Source: CAZNYN01 sp964577295 (GTDB lineage: Bacteria > Synergistota > Synergistia > Synergistales > Synergistaceae). Taken from it: a stretch of DNA of 64,000 bases. The DNA is taken from NCBI GenBank assembly GCA_964577295.1, contig CAZNYN010000002.1, positions 41,461 to 105,460 on the forward strand. The letters are read 5' to 3'. The notes beneath the pieces were generated by a model. It was not told the origin of the DNA and made no database searches. It saw only the letters and a list, made by a program, of their open reading frames with translations. Positions 1-8,867 of the stretch are shown piece after piece. How positions within the stretch are numbered: the first letter of the stretch is position 1; each line of letters begins with the position of its first letter. A program made the translations under genes and the position numbers.

Positions 1-782
1 ATAAAATCGACAGAAATTTAAGACCGGGGCTTTATACATTGACACCTGGAGACAGCATGTTTGTAGCAAAGCAGATTATGGACACAAAACCCCAAAATAT
101 CACGGTCACTATAATTCCGGGAACACGAAAAAGTACACTTTCGAAGATGTTTTACGGAGATGAGGAGGAGGATCTTTTGGCTTTGGAGCTTGCCGACGAC
201 GGAAACTTCCCGGATGAGATGAAAAACCTCCTTCCCAAAGCCGCTTATGACAGAATTATATTTTTGCTTCCCGAGACATATTATCTTGTCCCTGGCAACA
301 ACTTTGCAAGGCAGCTTGTAAGAAGGGCTTCGGCTCTCTGGTACGAAAGAATAGGGAAGACAATAAGCAAGGACACGACACCCTCGGATATATATAAACT
401 CGGCACTCTCGCATCCATTGTGGAAGGAGAGGCTAAGGCGGAAAATGAACGGGCGGTGCTTGCAGGAATATTTTTATCGCGCATCGAAAAACACATGAGA
501 CTGCAGTCCTGTGCGACAATAATTTACTGTTGGGATAATAAAGGGGTAAAAAAGAGTCATCTATCATACAATGACTTAAAAATAGATTCTCCCTATAATA
601 CTTATATGAATGACGGACTTCCGCCCGGACCGATATCCGTACCTTCCGAGATGTCGTGGAGAAGTGCAATTTCTCCACAAAAAACAGACTATCTCTTCTT
701 TTTTGCAAAAAAGGACGGCACTCACGTTTTCAGCAAAACATATAAAGAACATATTAAAAAACAGGGAGAATTAAATCGGTGA
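1..782 (+). CDS. mltG: Endolytic transglycosylase MltG (5' partial)
   Basis: Inner-membrane murein transglycosylase of the MltG/YceG family, which cuts nascent glycan strands and sets their length. The 5' end is outside the window: the frame is open from base 3 and the first visible residues (KIDRNLRPGLYTL) already match the internal LysM-like region, so the TTG at 39 is not a real start. The stretch LASIVEGEAK, encoded near 410-440, carries the glutamate expected in the active site. The later SPYNTY and GLPPGPIS segments are family signatures. The N-terminal membrane anchor is not visible. The TGA stop overlaps the GTG start of the next gene, which suggests translational coupling within an mltG-DUF4911-tldD-ftsK group. 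Confidence 0.93.
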   Translation, partial: KIDRNLRPGLYTLTPGDSMFVAKQIMDTKPQNITVTIIPGTRKSTLSKMFYGDEEEDLLALELADDGNFPDEMKNLLPKAAYDRIIFLLPETYYLVPGNNFARQLVRRASALWYERIGKTISKDTTPSDIYKLGTLASIVEGEAKAENERAVLAGIFLSRIEKHMRLQSCATIIYCWDNKGVKKSHLSYNDLKIDSPYNTYMNDGLPPGPISVPSEMSWRSAISPQKTDYLFFFAKKDGTHVFSKTYKEHIKKQGELNR

Positions 783-1042
783 TAAATGAAATAAAAAGAA
801 TAGAGCTTATAATACCGCCAAAAGAGATATACTATATGAGCTGGATTATCGATGCGTGTGAAGGAATAGGATTTCTTCAGACAGACGATTCCAAGCAGGG
901 CAGAGTAAGTATTTTTACTCCGCACTCACTTGCATGCGATGTATATTCTCTGATTGATGCTTTAATCAAAGAAGGCATCCCCATAGAGATTATTGAATCT
1001 GAAAAAAAAGAAAATTTACAGGAGAATAATAATGAACAATAA
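779..1042 (+). CDS. Small DUF4911-like protein
   Basis: Predicted 87-residue soluble protein of unknown function. It begins with GTG overlapping the mltG stop (GTGA), with an AGGGAG-like ribosome site about 10 bases upstream. Its shape (an early hydrophobic strand IELIIPP, then IYYMSWIIDACEGIGFLQT, a GRVSIFTP strand and a C-terminal helix) resembles the short DUF4911 family, which I recall from Synergistota and relatives. No catalytic or metal-binding pattern stands out. The 3' end overlaps the tldD start by 11 bases, so it is almost certainly cotranscribed with its neighbours. The DUF assignment is tentative; the coding call rests on the tight overlaps on both sides. Confidence 0.7.
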   Translation: MINEIKRIELIIPPKEIYYMSWIIDACEGIGFLQTDDSKQGRVSIFTPHSLACDVYSLIDALIKEGIPIEIIESEKKENLQENNNEQ

Positions 1043-2399
1043 TATCGCAAGACTTCACGAATATATGCATGACGCTTTGAAAGCGGGTGCTTTTTGCTCC
1101 GATGTTTTTATACAGAGCGGTGCGGGGCACTCGTCTCATTTTGAGGATTCCCGTATTGAGGAGCTCTCTTCTTCCAACGCAGACGGCTCCGGTGCACGAA
1201 TAATAGTCAACGACAGGACTTTCTACTCTCATGCGCCGGGGACTTCTTTTTCTATGGTTAAAAACGGCCTTGCAGCCGCTATGGAATCGGCCTTAAATAT
1301 TAAAATTTCCGATTCTTTCTCCGATGAGACTCCCATAATATATATGGACAAAAAGGTTTCTCCTCCCGACATCTCTTTCTTCCACCGCTTGGATAAAAAT
1401 ATCAGAAAATCTTCAGCTTATGTAAGACAGGCTGCTTTCAGATACAGCGTTTCTCAAAAAAAGATTCTGATTATAAAATCCGACGGAACAACAGCGGAGG
1501 ATACAAGGAATTACTGCAGCTTCTCGGCTCAAATAATAGCGGAGAAGGACGGTGTGCTCCAAACAGGCTCGGAACGCAGATGTATGGGTGTCATTCCCGA
1601 AGATTTCTGGTGCGGCTCTGCTCCCGATATGATAGCGGAAGCCGCTCTCAAAAGGGCCCTTCTCATGCTTGAAGCCAAACCTTGCCCCGCGGGGCGTATG
1701 AAAGTCCTCCTTGCAGGAGAAGCGGGAGGAACCATTATACATGAGGCATGCGGGCACGGTCTGGAGGCCGACATTGTAGATAAAGACTACTCCGTTTACA
1801 GAGACAAGATAGGAGAGAAGGTGGCTGGGCCATCCGTAACAATGGTCGATGACCCTACCATACCGTCTCTCTACGGTTCGTATAAGTGTGACGACGAGGG
1901 TACACCGGCGAAGCGAAACGTGCTCATAGAAAACGGTATTCTAAAGTCCTACATGACAGATATTCTTTCGGCAAATATTTCGAACCTTTCCTTGACAGGC
2001 AACGGAAGAAGAGAATCATACAGAAATATTCCCGTTCCCCGCATGAGCAACACATACCTGCTTCCTGGAAGTGATGATTTCGACTCCATGTTGGCTCGTA
2101 CGGATAACGGGCTCTACGTGAAGAAGATGGGCGGAGGCGAAGTAAACCCGACTTCGGGAGACTTTGTCTTTTACGTTGCGGAAGGATATTTGATTAAAAA
2201 AGGAAAAATAGCAGAACCTGTTCGCGGTGCGATATTGACAGGCAACGGACCTGCGGCTTTGGAAAATATACTGGCTTTGGGCAATAACCTTGTCATGGAT
2301 CCCGGAATATGCGGAAAATCGGGACAGGGGGTTCCCGTAACGGACGGACAGCCTTCAATGCTGATAGACGGTCTTACTGTCGGCGGAAGCGAGGCATAA
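1032..2399 (+). CDS. tldD: TldD-family metalloprotease
   Basis: Member of the TldD/PmbA (U62) metallopeptidase family, which degrades unfolded peptides and matures modified peptides in the cytoplasm. The ATG at 1032 is chosen over the longer open frame because AGGAG precedes it and the family begins near this point; the product is 455 residues. The sequence TIIHEACGHGLEAD around residues 234-247 carries the HExxxH zinc motif (H237, E238, H242). A glycine-rich C-terminal half (GRRESYRN, GGGEVNPTSGDF) is also typical of TldD. TldD usually works with a PmbA/TldE partner; none is visible here, although one could lie elsewhere. It sits between the DUF4911-like gene and ftsK with minimal gaps. Confidence 0.93.
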   Translation: MNNNIARLHEYMHDALKAGAFCSDVFIQSGAGHSSHFEDSRIEELSSSNADGSGARIIVNDRTFYSHAPGTSFSMVKNGLAAAMESALNIKISDSFSDETPIIYMDKKVSPPDISFFHRLDKNIRKSSAYVRQAAFRYSVSQKKILIIKSDGTTAEDTRNYCSFSAQIIAEKDGVLQTGSERRCMGVIPEDFWCGSAPDMIAEAALKRALLMLEAKPCPAGRMKVLLAGEAGGTIIHEACGHGLEADIVDKDYSVYRDKIGEKVAGPSVTMVDDPTIPSLYGSYKCDDEGTPAKRNVLIENGILKSYMTDILSANISNLSLTGNGRRESYRNIPVPRMSNTYLLPGSDDFDSMLARTDNGLYVKKMGGGEVNPTSGDFVFYVAEGYLIKKGKIAEPVRGAILTGNGPAALENILALGNNLVMDPGICGKSGQGVPVTDGQPSMLIDGLTVGGSEA

Positions 2400-2405
2400 A
2401 TCAAT

Positions 2406-4685
2406 ATGTTTTTCAAAAAAAAGAAATCGCCGAAAACAGAGGGGAGGGGGGGAGCGCCCGCAAAAGCTGCTGCCGTGAATAAAGAATTTCTCAGCAGTAC
2501 GAAAATCATGCTGCTTTTGCTCCTGTCACTTGCAGTCGTACTCTACACCATAGCGTCAATATACACGCCATGGACGGGGGCTTTCGGTGAAAAAGCTTCC
2601 GCTTTCCTTCTTGAAAATTTCGGCGGTGCGGTAATTATTCCGCTGCTCTTTGCGGTTTATTTACTGATATCTAAATTAACAGGTAAAAATATAACATATC
2701 CGTACAGACAAACAATAGGAACTGCCCTAATATTTATTACCGCATCACTGCTTCTTGGACTGTACCTGATAACGGATCAGAGCGGCAATGAACACATACC
2801 CTTTCTTTCGGCGGGTAAATTCGGCAAGTTGCTGGCGATTAGCCTTTTTTCGGAAATAGGAGCAATCGGAACTTTTTTCTTCGGCTCTCTAATGCTCTAT
2901 CTGGCTTTGATATTTTACAAAATTCAAATAGTTATTCCTCCGTTTTTTTCAAAAATGGCAGCATTTATCCTCATTCTCTTCACCTCAGACAAAAAAACCG
3001 GTAACAGTGATAAAAAGCGTGCAGAGCAAAGACCGGCCGAAGATGTACACAAAGAGGAAAGCTTCGAAGCGCCCGAATATTTAAATATAGCAGAGTGCGA
3101 GGAAACAAATTACTTCAATAACGCGGACGAGACGGAACTAACTACGGAGGCTCACGAGGAAAACAGCGAGCCAGTACAGTCAGGACATGAACCCGATGCC
3201 GTCCACCAAGACCCCTCTTTTGCTCTTGAAGAAGACGATAACTACGGTGTCAAGCAGGGTATATTTCCCCCTCCGATAGAGATTTTCGGAAGAGAAGAGT
3301 CACATGAGGGAGAAATTACTGAGGAAAAAGCCAGACCTCTGGGAGAAAAAATTATAAAAGCTCTCGAACAGTTCAGCATTGAATCGCGCCTTGCGGAGAT
3401 ACTCGTAGGCCCGACCGTCATACAGTTTAGAATACAGCTCTCCCCCGGCATAAAGGTCAGCAAGGTAGCATCGCTGGCCAATGACATAGCTTTGGCTATG
3501 GCTGTCCCGAGCCTCAGAATAGAAGCTCCTATACCGGGCAAGCCTTATGTAGGCATTGAGATTCCCAACCCAAGGCGCAGAGGTATACCTTTGAGAACCG
3601 TTGTGGAGGATGATGCTTTTCAGTACTCTGGACTTGCGCTTCCTCTTCCTTTCGGAGTGGCTGTAAACGGTGATTCCGTGGTTGTAGGCATGGAGGAACT
3701 GCCTCATCTTCTTGTAGCTGGAACAACAGGCTCCGGAAAGAGCGTCTTTGTCAATTCCTGCATAGTAGGACTATGCTCCATGAAGACACCTGCCGAGCTT
3801 CGTATGATACTTGTAGACCCGAAACGCGTCGAGATGGCTATATATGACAAACTGCCGCACCTCCTGACACCGCCCGTTACAGATCCCAAGAAGGCCATAC
3901 ACGTGCTGGCATGGGCGATAAGGGAGATGGAGCAGAGATATACGACATTTGCCAAAGCTCGGGTAAGAAATCTTGAAGGATTTAACGAGAAGGTCATCCC
4001 CAAAGACAGACTTCCGCATATTGTGATAGTGGTAGACGAACTTGCAGATCTCATGATGACTGCGGCAAAGGAAGTTGAAGAGTATATATGCAGGCTAGCA
4101 CAGATGGCGCGCGCCACCGGAATACACTTGATGCTTGCAACGCAAAGACCATCTGTAAATGTAATTACAGGGCTCATAAAGGCAAATATCCCTGCCAGAG
4201 TGGCATTTACACTGCCCAGCAATGCCGATTCACGCACCATCATAGACTGTGCGGGAGCTGAAAAATTGCTAGGCAAGGGGGACATGCTTTTCTTATCAAC
4301 CAAGCATCCTAAACCCATAAGAATACAGTCCCCGTGGGTCGGAGAGGATGTTCTCACAGAGTGGCTGAAGTATTTAAGCAATCTTTTCGGTGAACCCGAT
4401 TTTATCGAAATAGACAATCAGGGCAGCCAGCAGGGCGGCTTTGAGAGTGCTGTTTTTGACGATGATTTGCTTGAGGACGCAATAGAGAGCGTGATGTCAA
4501 CAGGAATCGCCTCTGCAAGCGGTCTGCAGAGGCGGCTTAGAGTCGGTTTTTCCCGTGCGTCGAGACTCATAGATATGATGGAGCAGCTCGGTATTGTCGG
4601 CAGCGCCGACGGATCGAGACCCAGAGAAATTCTGGTTGATGAGGACGGAGCACAGGAGCTTCTTGATAATGCTAAGAAACGTTAG
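2406..4685 (+). CDS. ftsK: DNA translocase FtsK/SpoIIIE
   Basis: Septum-located, ATP-driven DNA pump that clears chromosome ends during division and helps dimer resolution. The 759-residue protein has several N-terminal membrane helices (about residues 30-195), a short acidic linker rather than the very long E. coli one (about 200-290), the alpha/beta motor with Walker A GTTGSGKS at about 439-446 and Walker B VIVVDELADLM, and a C-terminal winged-helix gamma domain (about 690-755) with RLRVGFSRASRLIDMMEQLG, which normally reads KOPS sites. It starts six bases after tldD. No hairpin followed by a T-run is seen for this strand after its stop; the hairpin there is oriented for rpmB. Confidence 0.96.
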   Translation: MFFKKKKSPKTEGRGGAPAKAAAVNKEFLSSTKIMLLLLLSLAVVLYTIASIYTPWTGAFGEKASAFLLENFGGAVIIPLLFAVYLLISKLTGKNITYPYRQTIGTALIFITASLLLGLYLITDQSGNEHIPFLSAGKFGKLLAISLFSEIGAIGTFFFGSLMLYLALIFYKIQIVIPPFFSKMAAFILILFTSDKKTGNSDKKRAEQRPAEDVHKEESFEAPEYLNIAECEETNYFNNADETELTTEAHEENSEPVQSGHEPDAVHQDPSFALEEDDNYGVKQGIFPPPIEIFGREESHEGEITEEKARPLGEKIIKALEQFSIESRLAEILVGPTVIQFRIQLSPGIKVSKVASLANDIALAMAVPSLRIEAPIPGKPYVGIEIPNPRRRGIPLRTVVEDDAFQYSGLALPLPFGVAVNGDSVVVGMEELPHLLVAGTTGSGKSVFVNSCIVGLCSMKTPAELRMILVDPKRVEMAIYDKLPHLLTPPVTDPKKAIHVLAWAIREMEQRYTTFAKARVRNLEGFNEKVIPKDRLPHIVIVVDELADLMMTAAKEVEEYICRLAQMARATGIHLMLATQRPSVNVITGLIKANIPARVAFTLPSNADSRTIIDCAGAEKLLGKGDMLFLSTKHPKPIRIQSPWVGEDVLTEWLKYLSNLFGEPDFIEIDNQGSQQGGFESAVFDDDLLEDAIESVMSTGIASASGLQRRLRVGFSRASRLIDMMEQLGIVGSADGSRPREILVDEDGAQELLDNAKKR

Positions 4686-4691
4686 AGGCAG

Positions 4692-4719
4692 AAAAAAAGG
4701 GCCGTTTTTAAACGGCCCT
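4692..4719 (-). terminator. rpmB terminator overlapping its stop codon
   Basis: On the - strand the 10-base arms AGGGCCGTTT and AAACGGCCCT form a tight GC-rich hairpin followed by seven T residues. The rpmB stop codon TAA lies in the loop and the upstream arm is made of the last sense codons. On the + strand the run is of A residues before the hairpin, so it would not terminate ftsK transcription efficiently. Confidence 0.85.
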
Positions 4720-4902
4720 CTGGACTTTACCGGAACGGAGGCACTTCGTGCATATATGAAGTTTGCGTGTCTCTCCGCCGCCCACATCAACGCGCACACT
4801 CTGGACGTTAATCAGCCAGCGGCGTCTTGTGTGGCGGTTCGAATGGCTGACAGCGTTTCCTGTAGCCGGTCCGCGGCCGCAGCAATCACAGAACTTTGAC
4901 AT
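4708..4902 (-). CDS. rpmB: 50S ribosomal protein bL28
   Basis: Large-subunit ribosomal protein L28, 64 residues, of the zinc-binding (C+) type: paired cysteines at C5/C8 (FCDCCGRGP) and C51/C54 (CTKC). The start NAVSHSNRHTRRRW is the family signature. A GGGGGG ribosome site stands just before the ATG. The gene is inverted between ftsK and xseB, so it forms a monocistronic unit with its own promoter (4945-4974) and a terminator built into its last codons. rpmB often neighbours rpmG in other bacteria; it does not here. Confidence 0.96.
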   Translation of the reverse strand: MSKFCDCCGRGPATGNAVSHSNRHTRRRWLINVQSVRVDVGGGETRKLHICTKCLRSGKVQRAV

Positions 4903-4944
4903 TTGTTTCCCCCCCTTGTTTACCTTGGAACATTCAACCTACGC

Positions 4945-4974
4945 ATTGTATCACAGTATTGGAAAAAGTTGCAA
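4945..4974 (-). promoter_or_regulatory. Sigma-70-type promoter for rpmB
   Basis: On the - strand TTGCAA (-35) is followed after 18 bases by TACAAT (-10), placing a start site about 30-40 bases before the rpmB ATG. The fit to consensus is good, and the position explains expression of this isolated inverted gene. Confidence 0.7.
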
Positions 4975-4997
4975 CTATCTGTTAAGGAGGAATTTAT

Positions 4998-5207
4998 GTG
5001 AACTTTACCGAAAAAATGGCGGAGCTCGACAAAATAGTAAAAAAACTGGAAGGCGACAACACCTCCCTTGAGGAATCTCTCGCCGAATTTGAACGGGGAA
5101 TCGCTCTTGTAAAGGAGTGCAGAATTTTTCTCGAAGAAGCACGACAGAAAGTCACAGTGCTGACGGAAGAAGGCGAAATGCCCTTCGGCGGCATAAAAGG
5201 AGAGTAA
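4998..5207 (+). CDS. xseB: Exodeoxyribonuclease VII small subunit
   Basis: Small subunit of exonuclease VII (69 residues), which with XseA degrades single-stranded DNA. It starts at GTG, because the ATG three bases earlier is followed at once by TGA; AAGGAGG lies at the right distance upstream. The family pattern is complete: FTEKMAELDKIVKKLE, then SLEESLAEFERGIALVKECR, then a short charged helix. XseA is not in the window. The stop is two bases before the ispA ATG, the usual xseB-ispA-dxs order, so the three are probably one transcript. Confidence 0.94.
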   Translation: MNFTEKMAELDKIVKKLEGDNTSLEESLAEFERGIALVKECRIFLEEARQKVTVLTEEGEMPFGGIKGE

Positions 5208-5209
5208 CT

Positions 5210-6115
5210 ATGCATACTGACAAAATGGCGTTTCTAAAGAACGAGATGATAAGCTACAGAGTCGTTTTTGAGGATTTTATGAGACAAACAAAAGAACTGC
5301 GAAAATCAAAAGTTCCCGAAAATCTTTTTGAAGCAATGGAGTACTCACTTGACGCAGGAGGCAAAAGGCTGCGTCCTATACTTTGCATGGCCGCAGCCAA
5401 AAGATGCGGCTGTAGCCTTGAATCAGCCCTTCCCATGGCAATGGGTCTCGAAATGTTTCATACGGCATCGCTGATACACGATGACCTTCCCTGCATGGAT
5501 AATGACGATATGAGAAGAGGCAAGCCCTCTAACCATATCGTATTCGGAGAGACTATGGCCGTGCTTGCCGGAGATTCCCTGCTCACGCAGTCCATGGAAT
5601 TCCCGCTGTTGCACACAAACGGTGTATCGGATAAAAATTTGCTGCGCGCAATAAAGATATTCTCATCGGCGATAGGTCCATCCGGAGTATGCGGCGGGCA
5701 GGTTCTTGACATGAACGCCGAAGCCGCCCTTGAAAACTCCGATTATGTGCGCAAAATAGCGGCTTTGAAGACAGGCGCTCTCATAAAGGCATCCGTCCTT
5801 GCCGGCGCCGCCTTGGGAACCGACGACGAAGATATCCTCTCGTGCTACAATAATTACGGTGCCCACCTTGGCTCGGCATTTCAAATAGTTGACGACATAC
5901 TTGATGTTATCGGCACGGACGAACAAATGGGCAAAACTGTGGGCAAAGATGCAGAGCAGGGTAAAATAACACATGTCACGGTATTCGGACTTGAAAAAGC
6001 ACGTATAATGGCACAGGAGGAATCTTCCATGGCAAAGAATGCCATCTCCTCTCTGCTTGGTAAAGATGATTTCTTGATAGGTTTGCCCGACTATTTGGTG
6101 TATAGGACAAACTAA
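5210..6115 (+). CDS. ispA: Farnesyl/geranyl diphosphate synthase (IspA-type)
   Basis: Short-chain trans-prenyl diphosphate synthase that condenses IPP with allylic diphosphates to make farnesyl (possibly geranylgeranyl) diphosphate for undecaprenol and quinone synthesis. The ATG at 5210 follows AAAGGAGAG; an upstream in-frame extension overlaps xseB and is discarded. The first aspartate-rich motif DDLPCMD starts at D91 and is followed by DDMRRG; the second, VDDILD, lies at about 227-232. Length is 301 residues, usual for IspA. The gene lies between xseB and dxs, so the isoprenoid pathway entry and chain-elongation enzymes are coexpressed. Confidence 0.95.
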   Translation: MHTDKMAFLKNEMISYRVVFEDFMRQTKELRKSKVPENLFEAMEYSLDAGGKRLRPILCMAAAKRCGCSLESALPMAMGLEMFHTASLIHDDLPCMDNDDMRRGKPSNHIVFGETMAVLAGDSLLTQSMEFPLLHTNGVSDKNLLRAIKIFSSAIGPSGVCGGQVLDMNAEAALENSDYVRKIAALKTGALIKASVLAGAALGTDDEDILSCYNNYGAHLGSAFQIVDDILDVIGTDEQMGKTVGKDAEQGKITHVTVFGLEKARIMAQEESSMAKNAISSLLGKDDFLIGLPDYLVYRTN

Positions 6116-6142
6116 AAATATTAAAAGGCATGGTGAACAAAT

Positions 6143-8023
6143 ATGAGTCTTCTTGAATCGATAAAAGACTTTAGAGGCCTTCACACTCTCTCATCCGCCC
6201 AGCTCACACGGCTGTGTGCTGAGCTGAGAGAGAAGATTCTGGAGACAACGCTGAAAAACGGGGGGCACCTCGCTTCGTCTTTGGGTTCTGTTGAACTCAC
6301 GGTAGCACTGCTGCGCACATTTAACCCCGACATTGACAAAATTATTTTTGACGTTGGACATCAGGCATATTCGTACAAGATTCTTACAAACCGCATGGAG
6401 CGTTTCTCAACTCTCAGGACAAAGGGCGGCATCGCTGGATTTCCGCGCATGAACGAAAGCCCGTACGATTTTTTTACAACAGGGCACAGCAGCACATCAA
6501 TATCCGCAGCTATGGGATATGCAAAGACAAGAGACCTTAGGGGAGAGAGCGGAGAAGTGATCGCTGTCATAGGAGACGGAGCCTTGCTCAACGGCGTCGC
6601 TTTCGAGGCTTTGAACTGCATTCAGTCTACAAAATCAAAAGTGATTATCGTCTTAAACGACAACGAGATGTCTATAAATCCTAGGATAGGAGGCATGGCG
6701 TCTCACTTGGCAGGCCTTGCCGTCAACCCTACATACCGCAAGCTCAAAGATTTTATAAAAGAACAGTGCCGCTCGGTAAAAAACGGAGACAATATAGAGT
6801 ACGCTTTGGGCAAAGTTAAGTCAAAACTTAAATCACTCCTCTTGCCGGTAAATATTTTTGAGGAGCTCGACATAAGCTATTGGGGACCATTCGACGGTCA
6901 TAACATCCATGAAATGGAAGATGTTTTCAAGCTTGCAAAAGAGTATAACGAATCATTAATAATCCATGTAATAACAAAAAAGGGCAAGGGCTATCAGCAG
7001 ACAGAGGATAATCCCTCCTTCTTTCACGGTATAGGACCCAACACGCCCCTTAATGCGCCGTACACTGCAATAAAATCGACGACTTCAAGCTGGAGCTCCG
7101 CTATGTCGGCTATATTGTGCAAATTTGCAAAAGATGACAAAAGAATAACAGCCTGTACTGCGGCAATGAAAGACGGCACCAAACTTGGAAGTTTTGCAAA
7201 ACTGTACCCTGCTCGTTTTTTTGACGTGGGAATATCCGAAGAGCATATGATAGTCTATGCGGCAGGAATGGCGGCAAGCGGAATGAGACCCGTAGTCTGC
7301 GTTTATTCGACCTTTCTTCAAAGAGCGGCAGATCAGGTGATGCACGATATATGCCTTTCAAAGCTTCCCGTACTGATAGGCATTGACAGAGCCGGCTTTG
7401 TCGGAGAAGACGGAGAGACTCACCATGGACTCTTTGACATCCCATGGCTCAGAACAATACCGGATATCGCAATAGCAGCCCCGCGGGACGTTGTGGATTT
7501 AGAATTTTTCGTTGAAGAATGGCTTAAAGACTCCTTTCCTTTTGCAATAAGATATCCCAGAGGGAACTCTGTGCGCTCTTTACCTGAATACGAAGACGGC
7601 AAAGAAAGGACACCGCATAAATGGGGCAAGTGTGAGATATTGAAGCATGGTAGAAAAGTATGCCTTATAGGAGTAGGCTCCACTGTAAAATTAATGCTGG
7701 ACGCAGCGGACGAAATAATCAAAAACGACGGTGAAGCTCCTACTGTTGCAGACTTACGCTTCATAAAGCCTATTGACTTTGACACAATAAAGGATATGGC
7801 AGAATCTCATCAATTGATAATAACGGCGGAGGAATCCTCCCTTATAGGCGGAATAGGCGAAGCAGCTGCGGCTTTTGTAAATAATCTTGCCTGCTCATGC
7901 AAAGTAATCTCCTTGGGTGCTCCGGACAGGTTCATCCACCATGCGAAAAGAAAAGAGCAGTGGGAAGAGTGCGGTATGAGCATCGAAAATATAGTAAGGC
8001 TGTGTGCGGATAATGAAGCCTAA
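6143..8023 (+). CDS. dxs: 1-deoxy-D-xylulose-5-phosphate synthase
   Basis: Thiamine-diphosphate enzyme that joins pyruvate and glyceraldehyde 3-phosphate to form DXP, the first step of the MEP isoprenoid pathway. It has 626 residues with the three transketolase-type domains. FDVGHQAYSYKI and the ThDP motif GDGALLNGVAFEALN (about 144-158) are in the N-terminal part. The catalytic glutamate region GISEEHMIVYAAGMA (around E366) and RYPRGN follow in the pyrimidine-binding domain. The ThDP motif differs slightly from the common GDGAMTGG form. The end overlaps the tlyA start by 11 bases. Confidence 0.96.
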   Translation: MSLLESIKDFRGLHTLSSAQLTRLCAELREKILETTLKNGGHLASSLGSVELTVALLRTFNPDIDKIIFDVGHQAYSYKILTNRMERFSTLRTKGGIAGFPRMNESPYDFFTTGHSSTSISAAMGYAKTRDLRGESGEVIAVIGDGALLNGVAFEALNCIQSTKSKVIIVLNDNEMSINPRIGGMASHLAGLAVNPTYRKLKDFIKEQCRSVKNGDNIEYALGKVKSKLKSLLLPVNIFEELDISYWGPFDGHNIHEMEDVFKLAKEYNESLIIHVITKKGKGYQQTEDNPSFFHGIGPNTPLNAPYTAIKSTTSSWSSAMSAILCKFAKDDKRITACTAAMKDGTKLGSFAKLYPARFFDVGISEEHMIVYAAGMAASGMRPVVCVYSTFLQRAADQVMHDICLSKLPVLIGIDRAGFVGEDGETHHGLFDIPWLRTIPDIAIAAPRDVVDLEFFVEEWLKDSFPFAIRYPRGNSVRSLPEYEDGKERTPHKWGKCEILKHGRKVCLIGVGSTVKLMLDAADEIIKNDGEAPTVADLRFIKPIDFDTIKDMAESHQLIITAEESSLIGGIGEAAAAFVNNLACSCKVISLGAPDRFIHHAKRKEQWEECGMSIENIVRLCADNEA

Positions 8024-8867
8024 ATTTATAAGACTGGACAAACTTATAACAGACAGAAAGCTCGTAGAATCAAGGACTCTCGCTCAAGAATATATAGAGT
8101 CGGGAAGAGTGTCCGTAGAAAACACCATCGTGACAAAGCCTGCCTCGATGGTCTCCCCCGAAGCGTCAATAAAAATAGACACTCCCGAAAAACAGTGGGT
8201 GAGCCGCGGAGCGCACAAACTTTTAAAAGCTATTGATTTCTTCGGAATATCGCCGAAGGACAGAGTGTGCATCGATATCGGAGCTTCCACGGGAGGCTTT
8301 ACAGATGTATTGCTCAGCAGCGGAGCTGCAAAAGTCTATGCTGTTGACGTAGGCTACGGACAGCTCGCATGGAAGCTCAGAACGGACGAACGCGTGGTTG
8401 TTATGGAACGCACAAACGCGCGTTTTCTTACGGGAGAGATGTTCCCGGACGGGAAAGCTGACATTATTGTTTCAGACGCATCTTTTATATCTCTGAAACT
8501 TCTGTTGAACCCGCTGGAACCTCTTCTGAAAGACGAAGGACTGATGTCTGTGCTGGTAAAGCCCCAGTTTGAAGTCGGCAAAGAGAGAGTGGGTAAGGGC
8601 GTTGTCTCGGATCCGTCTCTCCATAAAGATGTCCTTAACGAACTGTCGGATTTTATTGACAAAGAGACAAACTTGAAACTCTTGGATGCTACTTTCTCAC
8701 CTATAAGAGGCCCTGAGGGAAATATCGAATTTCTCTTTCTGCTCGGACACAAGAATATACAGTGCAAATCTGCTAAAATTATAGATATGGAAACTCTTGT
8801 CTCTGAGGCTCACATAGTAACAGCCTCAGCAGCGGAAGAAAGCAGGATGACACCAAATGCCAAGTAA
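8013..8867 (+). CDS. tlyA: TlyA-family rRNA 2'-O-methyltransferase
   Basis: S4-domain ribose methyltransferase of the TlyA/hemolysin A group, known to methylate 16S and 23S rRNA at capreomycin-sensitising sites; despite the old name it is probably not a true hemolysin. An N-terminal S4 RNA-binding domain (about residues 1-65, RLDKLITDRKLVESR) precedes an FtsJ-like methyltransferase with the SAM motif DIGASTGGFT near residue 90 and VDVGYGQLAW after it. I use the ATG at 8013; a GTG at 8004 is an alternative start. It overlaps dxs upstream and nadK downstream by 11 bases each. Confidence 0.92.
   Translation: MKPKFIRLDKLITDRKLVESRTLAQEYIESGRVSVENTIVTKPASMVSPEASIKIDTPEKQWVSRGAHKLLKAIDFFGISPKDRVCIDIGASTGGFTDVLLSSGAAKVYAVDVGYGQLAWKLRTDERVVVMERTNARFLTGEMFPDGKADIIVSDASFISLKLLLNPLEPLLKDEGLMSVLVKPQFEVGKERVGKGVVSDPSLHKDVLNELSDFIDKETNLKLLDATFSPIRGPEGNIEFLFLLGHKNIQCKSAKIIDMETLVSEAHIVTASAAEESRMTPNAK

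Noticed and set aside
39..782. TTG at 39 as the start of mltG
   Set aside because: The reading frame is open to the window edge and the upstream residues match the family, so the gene is cut by the window.
3704..4417. 237-codon open frame on the - strand
   Set aside because: Antisense shadow of the ftsK motor domain.
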